64,000 nucleotides of DNA, from positions 121,302 through 185,301 of the forward strand of contig ARYC01000095.1 in the NCBI GenBank assembly GCA_000711775.1. The letters run 5' to 3'. Shown in pieces: positions 11,135-22,489 of this stretch (position 1 is its first letter; every line of letters starts with the position of its first letter). Both the position numbers and the translations under genes were made by a program. The notes beneath the pieces were generated by a model. The model was given only the letters and a program-made list of their open reading frames with translations, was not told where the DNA came from and did no database searches. This stretch comes from Oxytricha trifallax (Eukaryota; Ciliophora; Spirotrichea; Sporadotrichida; Oxytrichidae).

Positions 11135-12400
11135 GCAGCAATAATTGTTGGTTCAAGTATTATAGATCATATTTATACTTAGTTTATTACTATAATTTAT
11201 TTAAACTCATACTTTATAATTTTAATTTTGGTACCAACTTTGAAAAAATTCAGATTGGTACTAGTACTAATTAAATTAGGCTTTGAACCGTTTTGAAACT
11301 TTTCGATTAAAACCTCATTAGTTTAAACTAGGTACTAATTAAGTTTTGTGACTATTAGATTGGTGAAAATTAAAATTGAATAGATTTAGTACCGGTACTA
11401 ATTAAATTAAAACAATTTTAGTATTAATTTTATGGAACTAAATTGATAAAAATGGAGCTTTATCTCTGAAAATTTTTACAGCCTTAGTGAACTTTCTTCA
11501 CATATCTTTCGTGACCTCCTATAAGAATCTCATATTTAATACTAAGATTTTAAACAGTAGGATTCAGAACTCTATATATTAAAATTTGAAATTCATTAAG
11601 AAGAGAAAGAACAAAGATGGAATTACTCAATGATCAAATGAAAAGAGTTGAGGCTCAAGAAATGATTTCAAGATTCAGAAGTAAATAAGATCTCACTCGA
11701 TACCTAACTTTAATTGGTAAGATAACTTGATGACTATTAACATATTATACAGTTATTTTATTCCTTCCAAAAATGGAAGGTATGAAAATTTCATTCTTGA
11801 AAGCAATACTTTGTGGGAAGAAGAAAGTTTTTATAAATAAAAAGATTAAACTAATAAAAATTTCCAACTACCCTGAGATTTCAGTTACTAATCTTTATGA
11901 GGATGCTTTGAAAGATGAGTAAATGGTTGCTTACCTTCCTACTAAGAAACAACTCTCTAATAAACTACCAGAGAGGAAATTCTTTTTTGGTGTTCTTGTT
12001 ACAATAAAAGAGGTGTATCTCAGAGAGATCATTGAAGAAGCTCATAACTAACGCTTCTCTATTCCTCTAGAATATTAAAAGAAGCAAGGAATACACATAA
12101 GCAAGACTTGCTTCGCTCAGCTTCAACAGTATAATTACTTCTCTAGTAAACTTTGCCTTCTTAACTTAGTAGAGAAACCTGGAAATAGTTTATTATAAAT
12201 GAAAGAACATGTAAAGATTGACATAGAGATAAAGTCATAGAATATTTATGACTTTATAAAGAATTCTAAAAGCAAATTGAAATGCAAATGCTACCTCAAT
12301 GAGAAGAAATACTGGTTCTAACTATGCAGAGTAGGGAGAAAAGCTAGATAAAACATATCTATTCTAGAGTTCCTTAAATATGAGATTATATTCATTCATT
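11135..12400 (+). pseudogene. Old TBE: intergenic region and 22-kDa gene remnant
   Basis: 11135-11600 matches the spacer of the TBE at 52.07-52.99 kb (GCAGCAATAAT, TTTTGGTACCAACT, GGTTTTGAACCRTTTTG). A 22-kDa gene follows from about 11617 (MELLNDQMKRVEAQEMISRF). It has a 22-kDa core (NYPEISVTNLYEDALKDE) and an intron-like GTAAGATAACTTGATGAC..ACAG. The end is degenerate. Confidence 0.65.
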
Positions 12401-12409
12401 TCAATCTAA

Positions 12410-13850
12410 AACTTATTTAAAACCATTAATTCTTCCTTCACTCACAAGTCAATTGTTTTATCAAAGCTAATTCACGTCTAGTCTTGTGAAATGAAAAATT
12501 ATCAACAAAAATAATGATTTCATACTCGCTGTATTTATCGAAGCATATGTAAGAAATCTCTGCATTACTCTAGCTTAATAGAGCGAGGGTGAATGATTTA
12601 ACTTTCTAAGCGAGTATCTTTACTAATGCCAACTTGAATTGTATGAATTACAACCTGTACTTTCTAGTCATAGATTTCTATATTATTAGTTATGAATTTT
12701 TAAAATTTAAAAATTGTAGAATATAATCAAATTAATTTAGTATATTCATAAAATTAATAATAATGATTCAGATGGAATAATTACAACAAGATAAAAGTAA
12801 AATTTTCCTCAGTATTAATGATTTTTCGACAGAATAAATGCAAGATAAGTGCACGTTTTAGAAATAATAAACTTAATAATACTAATTTAAACAAAATAAT
12901 CATAACCAAAAATTCAATTTATTATCAATTTCAAATCTTATAAATAAAAAGATTTTTTATCGCATTCCTTAATTTAGTGATAATTACACAAATACGAGAA
13001 ATATTTAGATAGTATATTTTAAAAATCTTAATAATACTTTCAAACTTATCATCTCCGATGAGATACAAATCATTTAAGAGTTAAAATAAATTAAATATAT
13101 TAATGCATAATTATTTGCGAAAATTATTTGAAAGTCAATCAAGTATACACAATTGTCATTTTCTATCATTTTTATCTTCCATCAATCCAATTCAATTTAC
13201 ATATGCTAAATGAATGAAAGTTGATATATTTTAATTAATTCTTTTTTCCTATTCTTTTATATTTTATTAATATCATATTTCTTGTACCATGACTTATATA
13301 TCAAACTGTTGGAGGTAAATACAGCTTCATCTTATTATAAGAAGTTTATGTTATTATTAATATCTCTCTAAATATAATCATATGTATAGTTTAATTTGTT
13401 ACTATAAAAAGTCACTGTAAAATCAATTACTCTATACACTCTTGCATGAGTCTTGAAATTAATGCTATTTTGTCTCTAAATATTGGCTATAGTCTAAGGA
13501 GAGATACGAGTGTCAGGAAACTTGCGATGAAACATCACAGCTCGCTAGTCGAGTGGAAAGTGGGTCCTATGCTTTAATGCTTTAGTATCACAGAGGTAGT
13601 CATTTTGAGCCTGAGAGAACTTTTATTTTCTTGCAGGATTTTATCACGAGCCAGAATTGAAAAGCTAAACAGTTAACAAGCAGGGATCCTTAACAGTGAA
13701 AAAGCTTCGCTTTAGCAACATAATTAATCACTGGTTAGACTAAGTCGATATTTATAATTGTACCATTTCTAAGCTTAAGCAGTAAATCTACATATTTCTC
13801 ATAATAAATAGATTCTTAATTTCGCTAATTTCTATTTCTCATTTTGCAAA
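12410..13850 (-). pseudogene. Old TBE transposase remnant
   Basis: Stretches match other TBE transposase copies on the minus strand: 12410-12640 is the 3' part (the reversed NGIEFYW and DNLSVHK regions are mutated) and 13310-13860 is the 5' part. About 600 bp of AT-rich DNA (12690-13300) between them has no counterpart and is probably inserted. Confidence 0.6.
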
Positions 13851-13900
13851 TTGGGTTTATTTCTCTTATACCCCAAAAATACACCCACTATACCGAAAGT

Positions 13901-14703
13901 CATAATTATCATTAAAGATAAGGAGATTATTAATAATGAAGATTTGATTTCTGATTTCTCTGTTTTTGCCCTAGGAATAGGCCTTTAAGACTCCATTTTT
14001 ATTGTTACCACATCACATCATATGCAAAATTGTTGATACCTGTTCAAAAAGTCAAAAACATTAGCGTTTGGTTCTCTATATTCAGCATCAGTAATAGTTT
14101 CACTAAAGTTCAGCTTGTTGAAAGATGAAGCGTAGCTATGTTTTTTATGCTACATAGAAGATACTGTAGAAGCTAAAAATTCCATTTATTAACTTGAAAT
14201 TTAATATATTATAGATGTTTGACAAAATAAATCAAACAAATTAAAACTTTCTTAAGTTTTTAAGGATTTAAAAATTTTTCTTTTATATTTGGTTTATAAC
14301 GAATTTTGAATAGGGACGTCTTAATAAATAATTAGCTGATATTTCTTAATTACCACTAAGGTTGATTTATTTTGTCAAACATCTATAATATATTAAATTT
14401 CAAGTTAATAAATGGAATTTTTAGCTTCTACAGTATCTTCTATGTAGCATAAAAAACATAGCTACGCTTCATCTTTCAACAAGCTGAACTTTAGTGAAAC
14501 TATTACTGATGCTGAATATAGAGAACCAAACGCTAATGTTTTTGACTTTTTGAACAGGTATCAACAATTTTGCATATGATGTGATGTGGTAACAATAAAA
14601 ATGGAGTCTTAAAGGCCTATTCCTAGGGCAAAAACAGAGAAATCAGAAATCAAATCTTCATTATTAATAATCTCCTTATCTTTAATGATAATTATGACTT
14701 TAC
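13901..14703. repeat. Foldback element, ~330-bp arms
   Basis: The left arm (GTCATAATTATCATTAAAGA to AGATGTTTGACAAAATAAAT) is mirrored almost perfectly by 14360-14703. The ~130-bp centre is AT-rich. It sits just inside the end of the old TBE and separates CACTATACCGA from TACAAATCA. Confidence 0.8.
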
Positions 14704-14745
14704 AAATCAATTCACTAAAGCATCTAATTAAGGAGTTTTAGGATT

Positions 14746-15195
14746 GTGAATGTATATATGAATGATGAGGAACCATAGTGAAACAGAGAGGAGAAATGAG
14801 AAATAAGTTTTGTAAAGAAAAATTACTTTAATTGCAAATTTTAAACCCAATTTACATTGAATTGATTTATATATATTTATCTTAAAAATTTATCTATCTG
14901 TAAAATTAAATAATTTAAAATCTTCAATTTTATGATAAAATTTCAAAAATGTGAGGAGTTTATGTTTATAAAATTATCACCTAGACATTTATAAAAATTA
15001 TTTGTCAAACTTTATTTTCATAAAGCTTTAAAAATCAATAAAAGAATTATTTTATTTCCCGAATCTTAACATGATTAGCCAAGTTTACTGATTAATATTT
15101 TTAATTTACATAATATAAGTGGGTCCTTTTAGGCATGTACCACCCAGAATTTATTATAACAGCAATAAATAATTATAATATTTGAAATTAATTTA
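14746..15195. other. AT-rich remainder of the giant IES
   Basis: No gene, repeat or coding bias seen. It runs into MDS I at the AATTA pointer. Confidence 0.4.
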
Positions 15196-15337
15196 AATTA
15201 CTGGTGCATTCTCATCAGCTTACTTAACACCTACTACTCCCTTCACTGTTGCTCTTACAGGTTTCAGAAACCCAAGAACAACCGTAGCTACAAGCACTTT
15301 CGCAATCTATACTTACGATGCAACCACTTATGCCATT
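15196..15337 (+). CDS. MDS I of the surface protein gene
   Basis: Encodes TGAFSSAYLTPTTPFTVALT then GFRNPRTTVATSTFAIYTYD and ATTYAI. Left pointer AATTA. The right pointer is probably ATT (15335-15337 and 15403-15405), only 3 bp, removing 68 bp; the joined sequence is TTYAISALTSGITLS. Confidence 0.75.
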
Positions 15338-15402
15338 TAATTAATATATAATAACGAATTAAATTTATTAATTCAATTAAGTTAGTAGTTATTTAAGTTT
15401 GT

Positions 15403-15450
15403 ATTAGTGCTCTTACTTCTGGTATCACTTTGTCAATTAGTATTTAAATT
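15403..15450 (+). CDS. MDS J of the surface protein gene
   Basis: Short coding island ISALTSGITLSIS, parallel to AQISSGVIMTTA in MDS B. The right boundary is uncertain. A 3-bp ACT repeat would join SGIT to QAALTSM of MDS K in frame, but so short a match is weak. Confidence 0.6.
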
Positions 15451-15489
15451 AAACTTTTTACTTTTAATGAAATATATGTAAGTGAATGA

Positions 15490-15560
15490 CAACTCAAGCT
15501 GCACTCACAAGTATGGCAGTAACTAAAGCAAGCGAAGTAAACGGAGAAACAAACGTATAT
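15490..15560 (+). CDS. MDS K of the surface protein gene
   Basis: Encodes TTQAALTSMAVTKASEVNGE, similar to the ITTAALSQLSKALDTATTY region of MDS M. The boundaries are not resolved. A candidate AAGC pointer to MDS L is in frame but would drop ASEVNGET. Confidence 0.55.
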
Positions 15561-15604
15561 ATATTAAAATGAATCTGTGAAATATTAGATTCCTCATTAC
15601 GACA

Positions 15605-15677
15605 CCGATAAGCTTACTTTCACATTACTAATTTATTACAAGGTCCAGCATCAACTACTTGCGTTTCGTCAACAAAT
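15605..15677 (+). CDS. MDS L of the surface protein gene
   Basis: Frame AYFHITNLLQGPASTTCVSS. It ends at the 9-bp pointer TCAACAAAT (15669-15677), found again in MDS M at 37634-37642. Joining gives TTCVSSTNVLTVTCTVPG in frame. An alternative upstream frame (TDKLTFT) suggests a base error or another boundary near 15620. Confidence 0.65.
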
Positions 15678-16250
15678 TTATTAAAAGTACTACTAATATT
15701 AAGGGTTAAATCATATAGAAAGCATAATTCAATTAATTTAATTAAAAACATTATATTTAAAGATTTTAAATATATGAAATTTAAATTTTTATAAGTATAA
15801 ATAATTTTAAGAATTGAAGAAAAAGATTTATACAATTAAAAATTAAATAATTCTTATAATAAATAAATCTCTGTTTACTAGATTATTATGTTTGATTAAG
15901 TAAACTGAAAATTTAACAAACAAAGTAATTATTATTGGACTTATTTAGTAATTATGGCTTCTCATAATATATTTAATTTAAAACAAGAAATTTTATGCTA
16001 TTTATTTTAATATTTTCTATCTTAAATAAGATCTACTCAAATTAATGGAATTCAAATTAAATTTGATAATTTGAGCAATTTATTATTTTTCAATAATAAT
16101 AATTAAAAAAAAATATCTTGAAGAGCAATAAAATAAAACAATATTTTGTTTTAATTAAAAAAATAATAAAATAAAATTTTATTGAATGAATGAAGGACTA
16201 ATTATATAGAGTTATATGAAAATTCATTATTGAAAAAATACATTTTATTT
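15678..16250. other. AT-rich IES sequence
   Basis: No coding bias or repeat was identified. A minus-strand open frame at 15620-15835 is an effect of the low-stop code over AT-rich DNA. Confidence 0.4.
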
Positions 16251-17023
16251 GGTAAATATATTTTAAAAAAATAATATATTATATTTTTGGCAGTTAACTT
16301 TGTCGAAACGTAACTTGTTCAACAGAAAAATTTCAAATTTGCTGGACTATACTAATTGCAATACTAATTTATTATATCCGTGGAGCGAGATAATTTGAGT
16401 TATATTAAGGGAGATTTGTTTAGTTGATTTTTATGCAGAAATCAAATTTCAAGTTAAACCCCAAAAACCCATAGAGATAAAATAATTATAACTTAGAATA
16501 CATTATAAATTGATTAAAATTTACTTTTAAAATATATTAGAAAATTAAAAAGGTTCTATCAATCTAAAATATAAGTTTTGGTAGCATTAATTATTTTTAA
16601 TTCATTTATTCTTATGATAATCTCAAAGTAATTTTAAACGAACTCTCTTAATATTGTTAAGGGAAATTTTTAAAAACAAACTAAATAATTGTGACGATTA
16701 TTTTAGAGATAAGTATAAACCAATTGATTATGCTTTGACAATTATCATTTATAGGTTAGAAGTAAGTTTATCCATTATTGATTAGCAGAGATAATATCAT
16801 ATTTAAAATACAATTATTTCTGTTCCAAAAACTCTAACAAACTCTAACAAAATTTTATTTCTTATAATTAAATGCTCTTCTTTTTGTTTAAATTTTTGCA
16901 TTCAATAATTAATGGACTATTCAATAACACAAAACCTCTAATAAAAACCCCAAAACTCATTAATGAGGTTTTTAAGTGCTTTGACTTGTAGGGAATTTGT
17001 CAGGGGTTGGGTTTATTAATTAA

Positions 17024-18085
17024 ATGCGAGACAAAAATTACAAGCTTTTGGGGTCTATTTATGATGAAGAGTATATAGATTTAGTGTTTAAACTGCGATA
17101 TGGATGTGATATATATAGTGTATAAGTCAAACAAGTGCTTAATTACAAGTAAATTGCCCTTCTCTTTATGCGAAGACCATCAATTGTTTGCCCTTACCGC
17201 TAAAAGCTTTGTTCTTAAAGAAGTAATAGCTGAATTCTTAGCCTAAAAGGAATTCAAAGTATTTTTAGAAGCATATTGACTATCTTATCAATGAAAAACT
17301 TTGAAGTATTGTGCTCACTTCTCTCTCGACTAACGAGCTATTATGTTTCACCGCCAGTTCCTTGAGTTGAAGATATTTGCATAGTCTGTTGCTAACATTT
17401 ATAAACGAAATGGTATCTCTTGCAAAGTTGTGAATCGTATTAACAGAATGATTGATTGACTCTGCCTTTTTTCAACAATAACCTATATTACATTTATAAT
17501 TAAATGCAGACAGCTTAATAGAATAGAATTATGTTTATTTATGCTGAATAGGCTGTGCTTACCTTCAAAATTTTCATCTCGACGTCTTGGCATAAAAGGA
17601 ATAGTAATATAGAAGTATAAGACTAGAAAGTCAAGGTATAAACAATGGCAATTCTTGGAGGTATTAGCGAGGATGCTGGTTTAGAAACTTATGTTATTCA
17701 TCCTCGCTCTATTAAGACAGAGCAGTATATTAAGTTCTTAGAACAGCTGAGAGAGAAGTACCCTGAATAAGAGATTATACTGTTTGTTGATAATCTTTCT
17801 GTTCATAAGACTAAAGAAACAAGGAAGAGTTATGAACAACTTAGAATAACGCCAGTGTTCAACGTACCTTACAGTCCATAGTTTAATGGAATTGAGTTCT
17901 ACTGGGGTATATTAAAAGGTCATTACAAGAAACTGCTGCTCTACCACTTGATGCATGACCTACCTATCGATACAGTAGACTTTATTAAAAGCTCAGCGAA
18001 GAGAGTAGATAATTAATTGGCTTAAAAGTGTGCTAAAGAAGGGAGAGTGAATGTATATAAATAAGTTTTGTAGTTAAGTTAATGA
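17024..18085 (+). pseudogene. TBE DDE transposase (frameshifted)
   Basis: Starts MRDKNYKLLGSIYDEEYIDL. The intact half shows QAVLTFK (first motif damaged: GCTGAATAGGCT), LFVDNLSVHKTKETRK and NGIEFYWGILKGHYKK. Several indels lie in 17150-17580. It ends at TGA 18083-18085, facing the 22-kDa stop 9 bp away. Confidence 0.8.
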
Positions 18086-18094
18086 ATATATAAG

Positions 18095-18805
18095 TCACAT
18101 TTAAAATTCTTTAGAGGGAGCTGGCTTCTCTTTCTTTTCTTCTATTTCTTGCTTCCCTCCTCCTAAGTTTCTTCTCTTGCTGCCAGCTCCAGCATCTATG
18201 TTCATTGACTCTGGAGGCTAAATATTAGAGTAAAGTCTCTTACTAACTTCATACTTTGTCTGCGACTTTCGCTCTCTGTGAAGCTTGCTCTATTCCTTCA
18301 TCAAGAAGATGCCAGTACCAGATTTTTCTAAAGAGTTAAGCTACAAATTTTACTTGAAATATAAGGGTGCTCTGCAGCTTTGATAGCCAGCTCTAACTTA
18401 TCCAGATCCCTTGTTTGTCCTTATCTTCTGAAGAGATGCTGAACCTTTTCTTATGAGATTCTTAAATAATCTCTTTCAAGTAATCACCTTTGATTGTTGC
18501 AAGTATGCCAAAGAAATAGTTTCTTTCAGGTAGTTTATTGACAATAGCTTTTTAGTAGGAGGTACAGCGAAATCTCTGGGTCATTCAGAGCATCATCAAA
18601 TAAGTTTGTCACTGATTTTATGGATAGTTTGGAATCTCTGCAACTTTACATCTTAAGTTTTCAATGCAACTATATAATAAAGATTAGTTACTATGAGTTC
18701 ATTACCTTGCTGCACCAGGTAGTGATGCAAATCCGTCTTGCTTCTAAATCTTTGAATCAATTCTTGTGCTTGCACTCTTTTCATTGCATTATTCATTGAC
18801 TCCAT
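18095..18805 (-). pseudogene. TBE 22-kDa gene, degenerate
   Basis: Minus-strand start MESMNNAMKRVQAQELIQRF. The central IPNYP.ISVTNL region is recognisable but frameshifted, and the C-terminal Lys-rich tail is preserved. Two intron positions correspond to those of the 34.7-kb copy. Confidence 0.7.
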
Positions 18806-19374
18806 CTTGTTTACAGATCTAAGAATTGATATTCAAAATTAAGTTAATTAGTTTTAATTTCATACCTCTGTAAAACTTTCTATTAAATAATGGGATCCTG
18901 TAGGAAGTCAACCTCTTAGCAGGATATGGATAAGGTTTTGAGAACTGGTTTCAAGCTTGAGAAATTGATATAAATTTCTACAGTTATAGTTATATTTTTA
19001 AATTTAAATTGGTACGTCCTTAATTAGGAGCCGCTCCTAAAATGCTAGTACTCATCTAGGGGCTTTAATTAATTCTAGTACTTAATTAGGTGCACCCTAA
19101 TTTTAATCATAAAATAACATAATACCTCCTAAAGGCGTACGTTATTAATTAGGTGCACCTCCTAAATCGGTACGTCCTGATATCAATTTATTATTGATGG
19201 TAAAAATTAATACTTTTTCACCTATATTTAGAGATGGTCCTTCTCTTAGTGCTCATTTTTCTTCGCTAATATTTTAAAAACCTCCCTTTAAACTTATTGG
19301 GTTCCAAAGCTCTCTTATGAGCTCTTAGTCATAGAGGCTGTTTTATAATTTTTATTTCAAATTCAAATTTAAAT

Positions 19375-20762
19375 ATGAACGCTAATATTTTAAGAAAAAC
19401 AACAGCACTTCCATCAAACTAAATGAGATTTACTTTTGGCAGCAATAGAGAGTGTGATAGCTGTGAGATGAACTGTCATAAAGAACTACCAGAGGCATTA
19501 CTTAAGGTCTCTTTTAATAAAATTGAAAATAAATGGCAAACAAGTGTGTTTGAGACAGATAGGAGGAGAAATTTAGAAATTATAATTCAATATAAGCAGA
19601 GGAAGTTGAATAATTTTTTTGTGAGAAGTGTGAAAGTGACTTCACTCATAAATCTAGCTTGTATAGGCATATGAAGGTCCAAAGCCTACAGTTTACTTAA
19701 AGCATGATAAAATCGATGGAAAGTATTACTGTTTTGAGTGCCATTAGCAGTACTCTCATACAAGAGACTTAAAGAAGCATCTTTTAAAAGCCCACAAGAA
19801 AGAAATAGAAGTTGAAGATTAAGACACTCAACTGAAGTTGCTCAACAAAAGAAAAGAATGGGAGCCTCTTTAAGTTGCTGAGCTTTAACAAGCAAGCGAA
19901 TCAAAGCATTTGAGGATTGCACGCAACCTCTTAGCATCAGAGGTCACTAAAATCATGATTAAAATATAATACAAGAAAATTCCAGTTCTTGCTTAAATTG
20001 ACTTAGACACCTCGCTTTAAAGATACCCTATATTAGAAGACTCATTTGATAAGATAGTTATCAATCATCATCAATATGCATACAAGGTGTATCCCTTCAA
20101 CTACCTCTTAAGTGATGATAAATATAAAATGGAGTTTCAAAATGAGTTAGAGTTCTCACTCAAGCAAAGTTTAAAGAGTGTAGTTACTTAATCAAGCTAG
20201 ATGCTGTTCTCCTAGCTAAAGATCATGTTGAATTCAGACTCCCACTCTATGAAATGACCCTAAGAGATTTTATATAAGATAAAAGAAATCATAAGTAACT
20301 AAGATAAATAGCAACTCATACCATACAAGATTTGAAGACCGAAAATAATATATTGATAAACTTTTAACCAGTAATAGTAGCAATAATCGATTTTAACAAA
20401 CCCTAAAGAGTGGAAGTATCAAGACTTGGAACTGCCATGGGAACTCCATGCTGTTATCCAGAAAGAGAAGACTAGAGAGATGGTGACTTTCAATGGGATT
20501 TGTGAGCTTTAACAGCAATATTAATAGAGTGCGAAATTCCTCGCAACGATCACTATTCTACAAGGTGCGAGAAAGATGCTAAGCAAAGGATAAAGCAATT
20601 TATAGAAAGAAACAGAGTCTCTAAATTAATGGAAAAATGGCAGACTCAATAATAAGAAAACCAAACTCAAGATTAGACATATAAATAGAGCAGATAGTGT
20701 TGTGGTAAAGTAAGATATACTTCAGACCTCTCTCACATAATCCAAAAGTGTATTTTTAGTGA
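19375..20762 (+). pseudogene. TBE 57-kDa zinc-finger/kinase gene, frameshifted
   Basis: Starts MNANILRKTTALPSNQMRFT. The finger region shifts frame near 19640 and the kinase end at several points (HRDLKPEN is deleted to LKTENNILINF; DFNKPQRVEV and GTPCCYPEREDQRDGD remain). Ends at TGA 20760-20762. Confidence 0.75.
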
Positions 20763-21105
20763 TTAAATTAAAAACATTTACTATATATTTCTCACTAAAA
20801 CCTATAAATATCTCCAACCCCTAACAAATTCCCTACAAATCAAAGCACTTATAAACTTCATTATGTGGTTTTGGGGTTTTGATTGATAGCGCCTGATAAA
20901 TTAGTGATAATTGATAAGAAGTTAAAAACTGAAACAAACTCTCACATTATGGAGTTTATCTTACTTGAGTAATGCGCTAAATCCAGTTGATTTTTAATTT
21001 TCAATCGAAAAAAGTACCATATTCTCTAAGTTTCGACAAAGTTAACTGGCACAGATTCAATTAAATATATATCTACAAAATCAAATTTATTCCTACAATA
21101 CTTAT

Positions 21106-22332
21106 GATTAAAGCAATATGTCCTCTTTTTCCATTTTTAGAAGGTAATTAGTTAATATAGAGTAGGTTCAAGTTTATAAAATAAGAGGGAAAAAATAACC
21201 CTATTATAAACGTAAGGTTGATATGCAAACTGCTCTACAAGCTTAACCACAGTTTAATAAGCAGGGATATTCATCAGTTCCTTAAGAAACCCCTCGAATT
21301 CAGCATTACATTCCTAATTTATTCTCTTTGAGTCATTCATCCTGACTAAGGTGAGGGAATTTAGGGGTAGAACACTAAGTTATTACCACACAAGCTCGCC
21401 TAGTCCATTTTAAGATTTATCACTAGTTTGATTTAGAAATAAAAAGTGAAATATATATATATATATGTATGCAAAATAATTGAGAATATTCTTTAATGAC
21501 ATAATATTCTCCTTATATTTCCTTTAAAATTCCAATATATTTAAAATATCAATTTTTATTATTATATAATTTCAAACGTATACACATTCACTGTGACCTC
21601 TCCACTTCCTCAATATTATTAAAATACAGTAAATTGAAATAATATACTTCAAATTTTGTTAATGTAAAAATATAATTCAAAATACTAAAGATATAGATAT
21701 TTATTTATTATTTTTCAAACTATCTTTAATAAAGTTTTCTAAGATTATTAATTAAAAATATTTAATTAAATCAATGTTTGTTTCACAAATAAAAATTAAC
21801 TATATCTGCAAAAATAAATTTAATTCTTATCTAATAAAATAATAATTTTTCCAAATAAATTAATTTATTCAATAAATATTTTCTACTGTAATTTCACATT
21901 CCCAGATGATGTCGTTGGTCCATCATAATTAAATTTTATCTATTATTAATATTGATATATCGATATAAAATTTGATTTAATATAAGTTATTATTTTTTAG
22001 AATGATAAGCTAAAATTTGTGGGAAAAAAAAATTTAATGTTAAATAAAGAATTTGAATATAAAGGATATAAAGGACTCTATATCAAGGAACATAATTGAG
22101 AATGTTTAAACACATTGACCCATAGAGATTTTTGTTTTTAAGATAATTTACTACCCTAATTATAATTTTTCTCAAGATATATTGACTTGCTTCGATATGC
22201 TTGCATCTTTGATATTTGCCATATATAAGCTCTGGATATTGAAATATCGGTCAGTTCGAGCCTATTTTGGCTATTAGCCCATTCTTAATTTAGGGCTTAC
22301 ATAAAGTCTAATAAGTCGCTATTATTTTAATT
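21106..22332. other. AT-rich IES sequence
   Basis: More than 1.2 kb with no coding bias. There is one moderately GC-richer stretch at 21215-21420 without a consistent frame, and a short (AT)n run near 21456. Confidence 0.35.
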
Positions 22333-22489
22333 ATTGTAGGAATACATTCGATTTGGGAAGATGAATTAAAATTAAAATTAATTAATTATTTATTACCTCA
22401 GTTATGTTTTTGGAAAATGTCTCCAGACCCTAACAATATTATACTCTCTGGATAGCGCATTAAAATTAAGACGGTGGTTGTTGTTGATA

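Larger units (their letters stand above)
5450..14745. mobile_element. Old TBE remnant, invaded by two foldbacks and a younger TBE
   Basis: Pieces in order: the start of a 57-kDa zinc-finger/kinase gene on the minus strand (5450-5950); a foldback (5998-6549); TBE 6574-11131 inserted with ATT duplications; then the intergenic DNA and 22-kDa gene (11135-12400) and transposase (12410-13850). Another foldback (13901-14703) sits just before a decayed end (TACAAATCAATTCACTAAAG..TAAGGAGTTTTAGG). The order kinase(-), 22 kDa(+), transposase(-) is the canonical TBE order. The left terminus and most of the kinase gene are gone. Confidence 0.7.
4584..15195. other. Giant IES (~10.6 kb, pointer AATTA)
   Basis: Lies between the in-frame joinable ends of MDS H and MDS I. 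It contains a decayed foldback arm, an old TBE remnant, two foldbacks and a complete TBE. All must be removed before the macronuclear gene can be read. Confidence 0.7.
16944..20881 (+). mobile_element. TBE transposon, 3.9 kb
   Basis: Left end AAAAACCCCAAAACTCATTAATGAGG and right end TGTGGTTTTGGGGTTTTG. Subterminal text (AAGTGCTTTGAYTTGTAGGG) places it in the same subfamily as the copy at 32588. Flanks are AAT on the left and ATT on the right, so the duplication is imperfect. All three TBE genes are present but frameshifted. Confidence 0.85.
16250..21105. repeat. Foldback (TTGTAGGAATA family-like) split by a TBE
   Basis: GGCAGTTAACTTTGTCGAAA at about 16290 is mirrored by GTTTCGACAAAGTTAACTGG at 21033-21052, and the right edge ends AATTTATTCCTACAATAC. 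The left edge (ATTGAAAAAATACATTTTAT) is a decayed terminus. TBE 16944-20881 was inserted in the middle. A second telomere-like string (TTAAACCCCAAAAACCC) lies at 16454-16470. Confidence 0.5.
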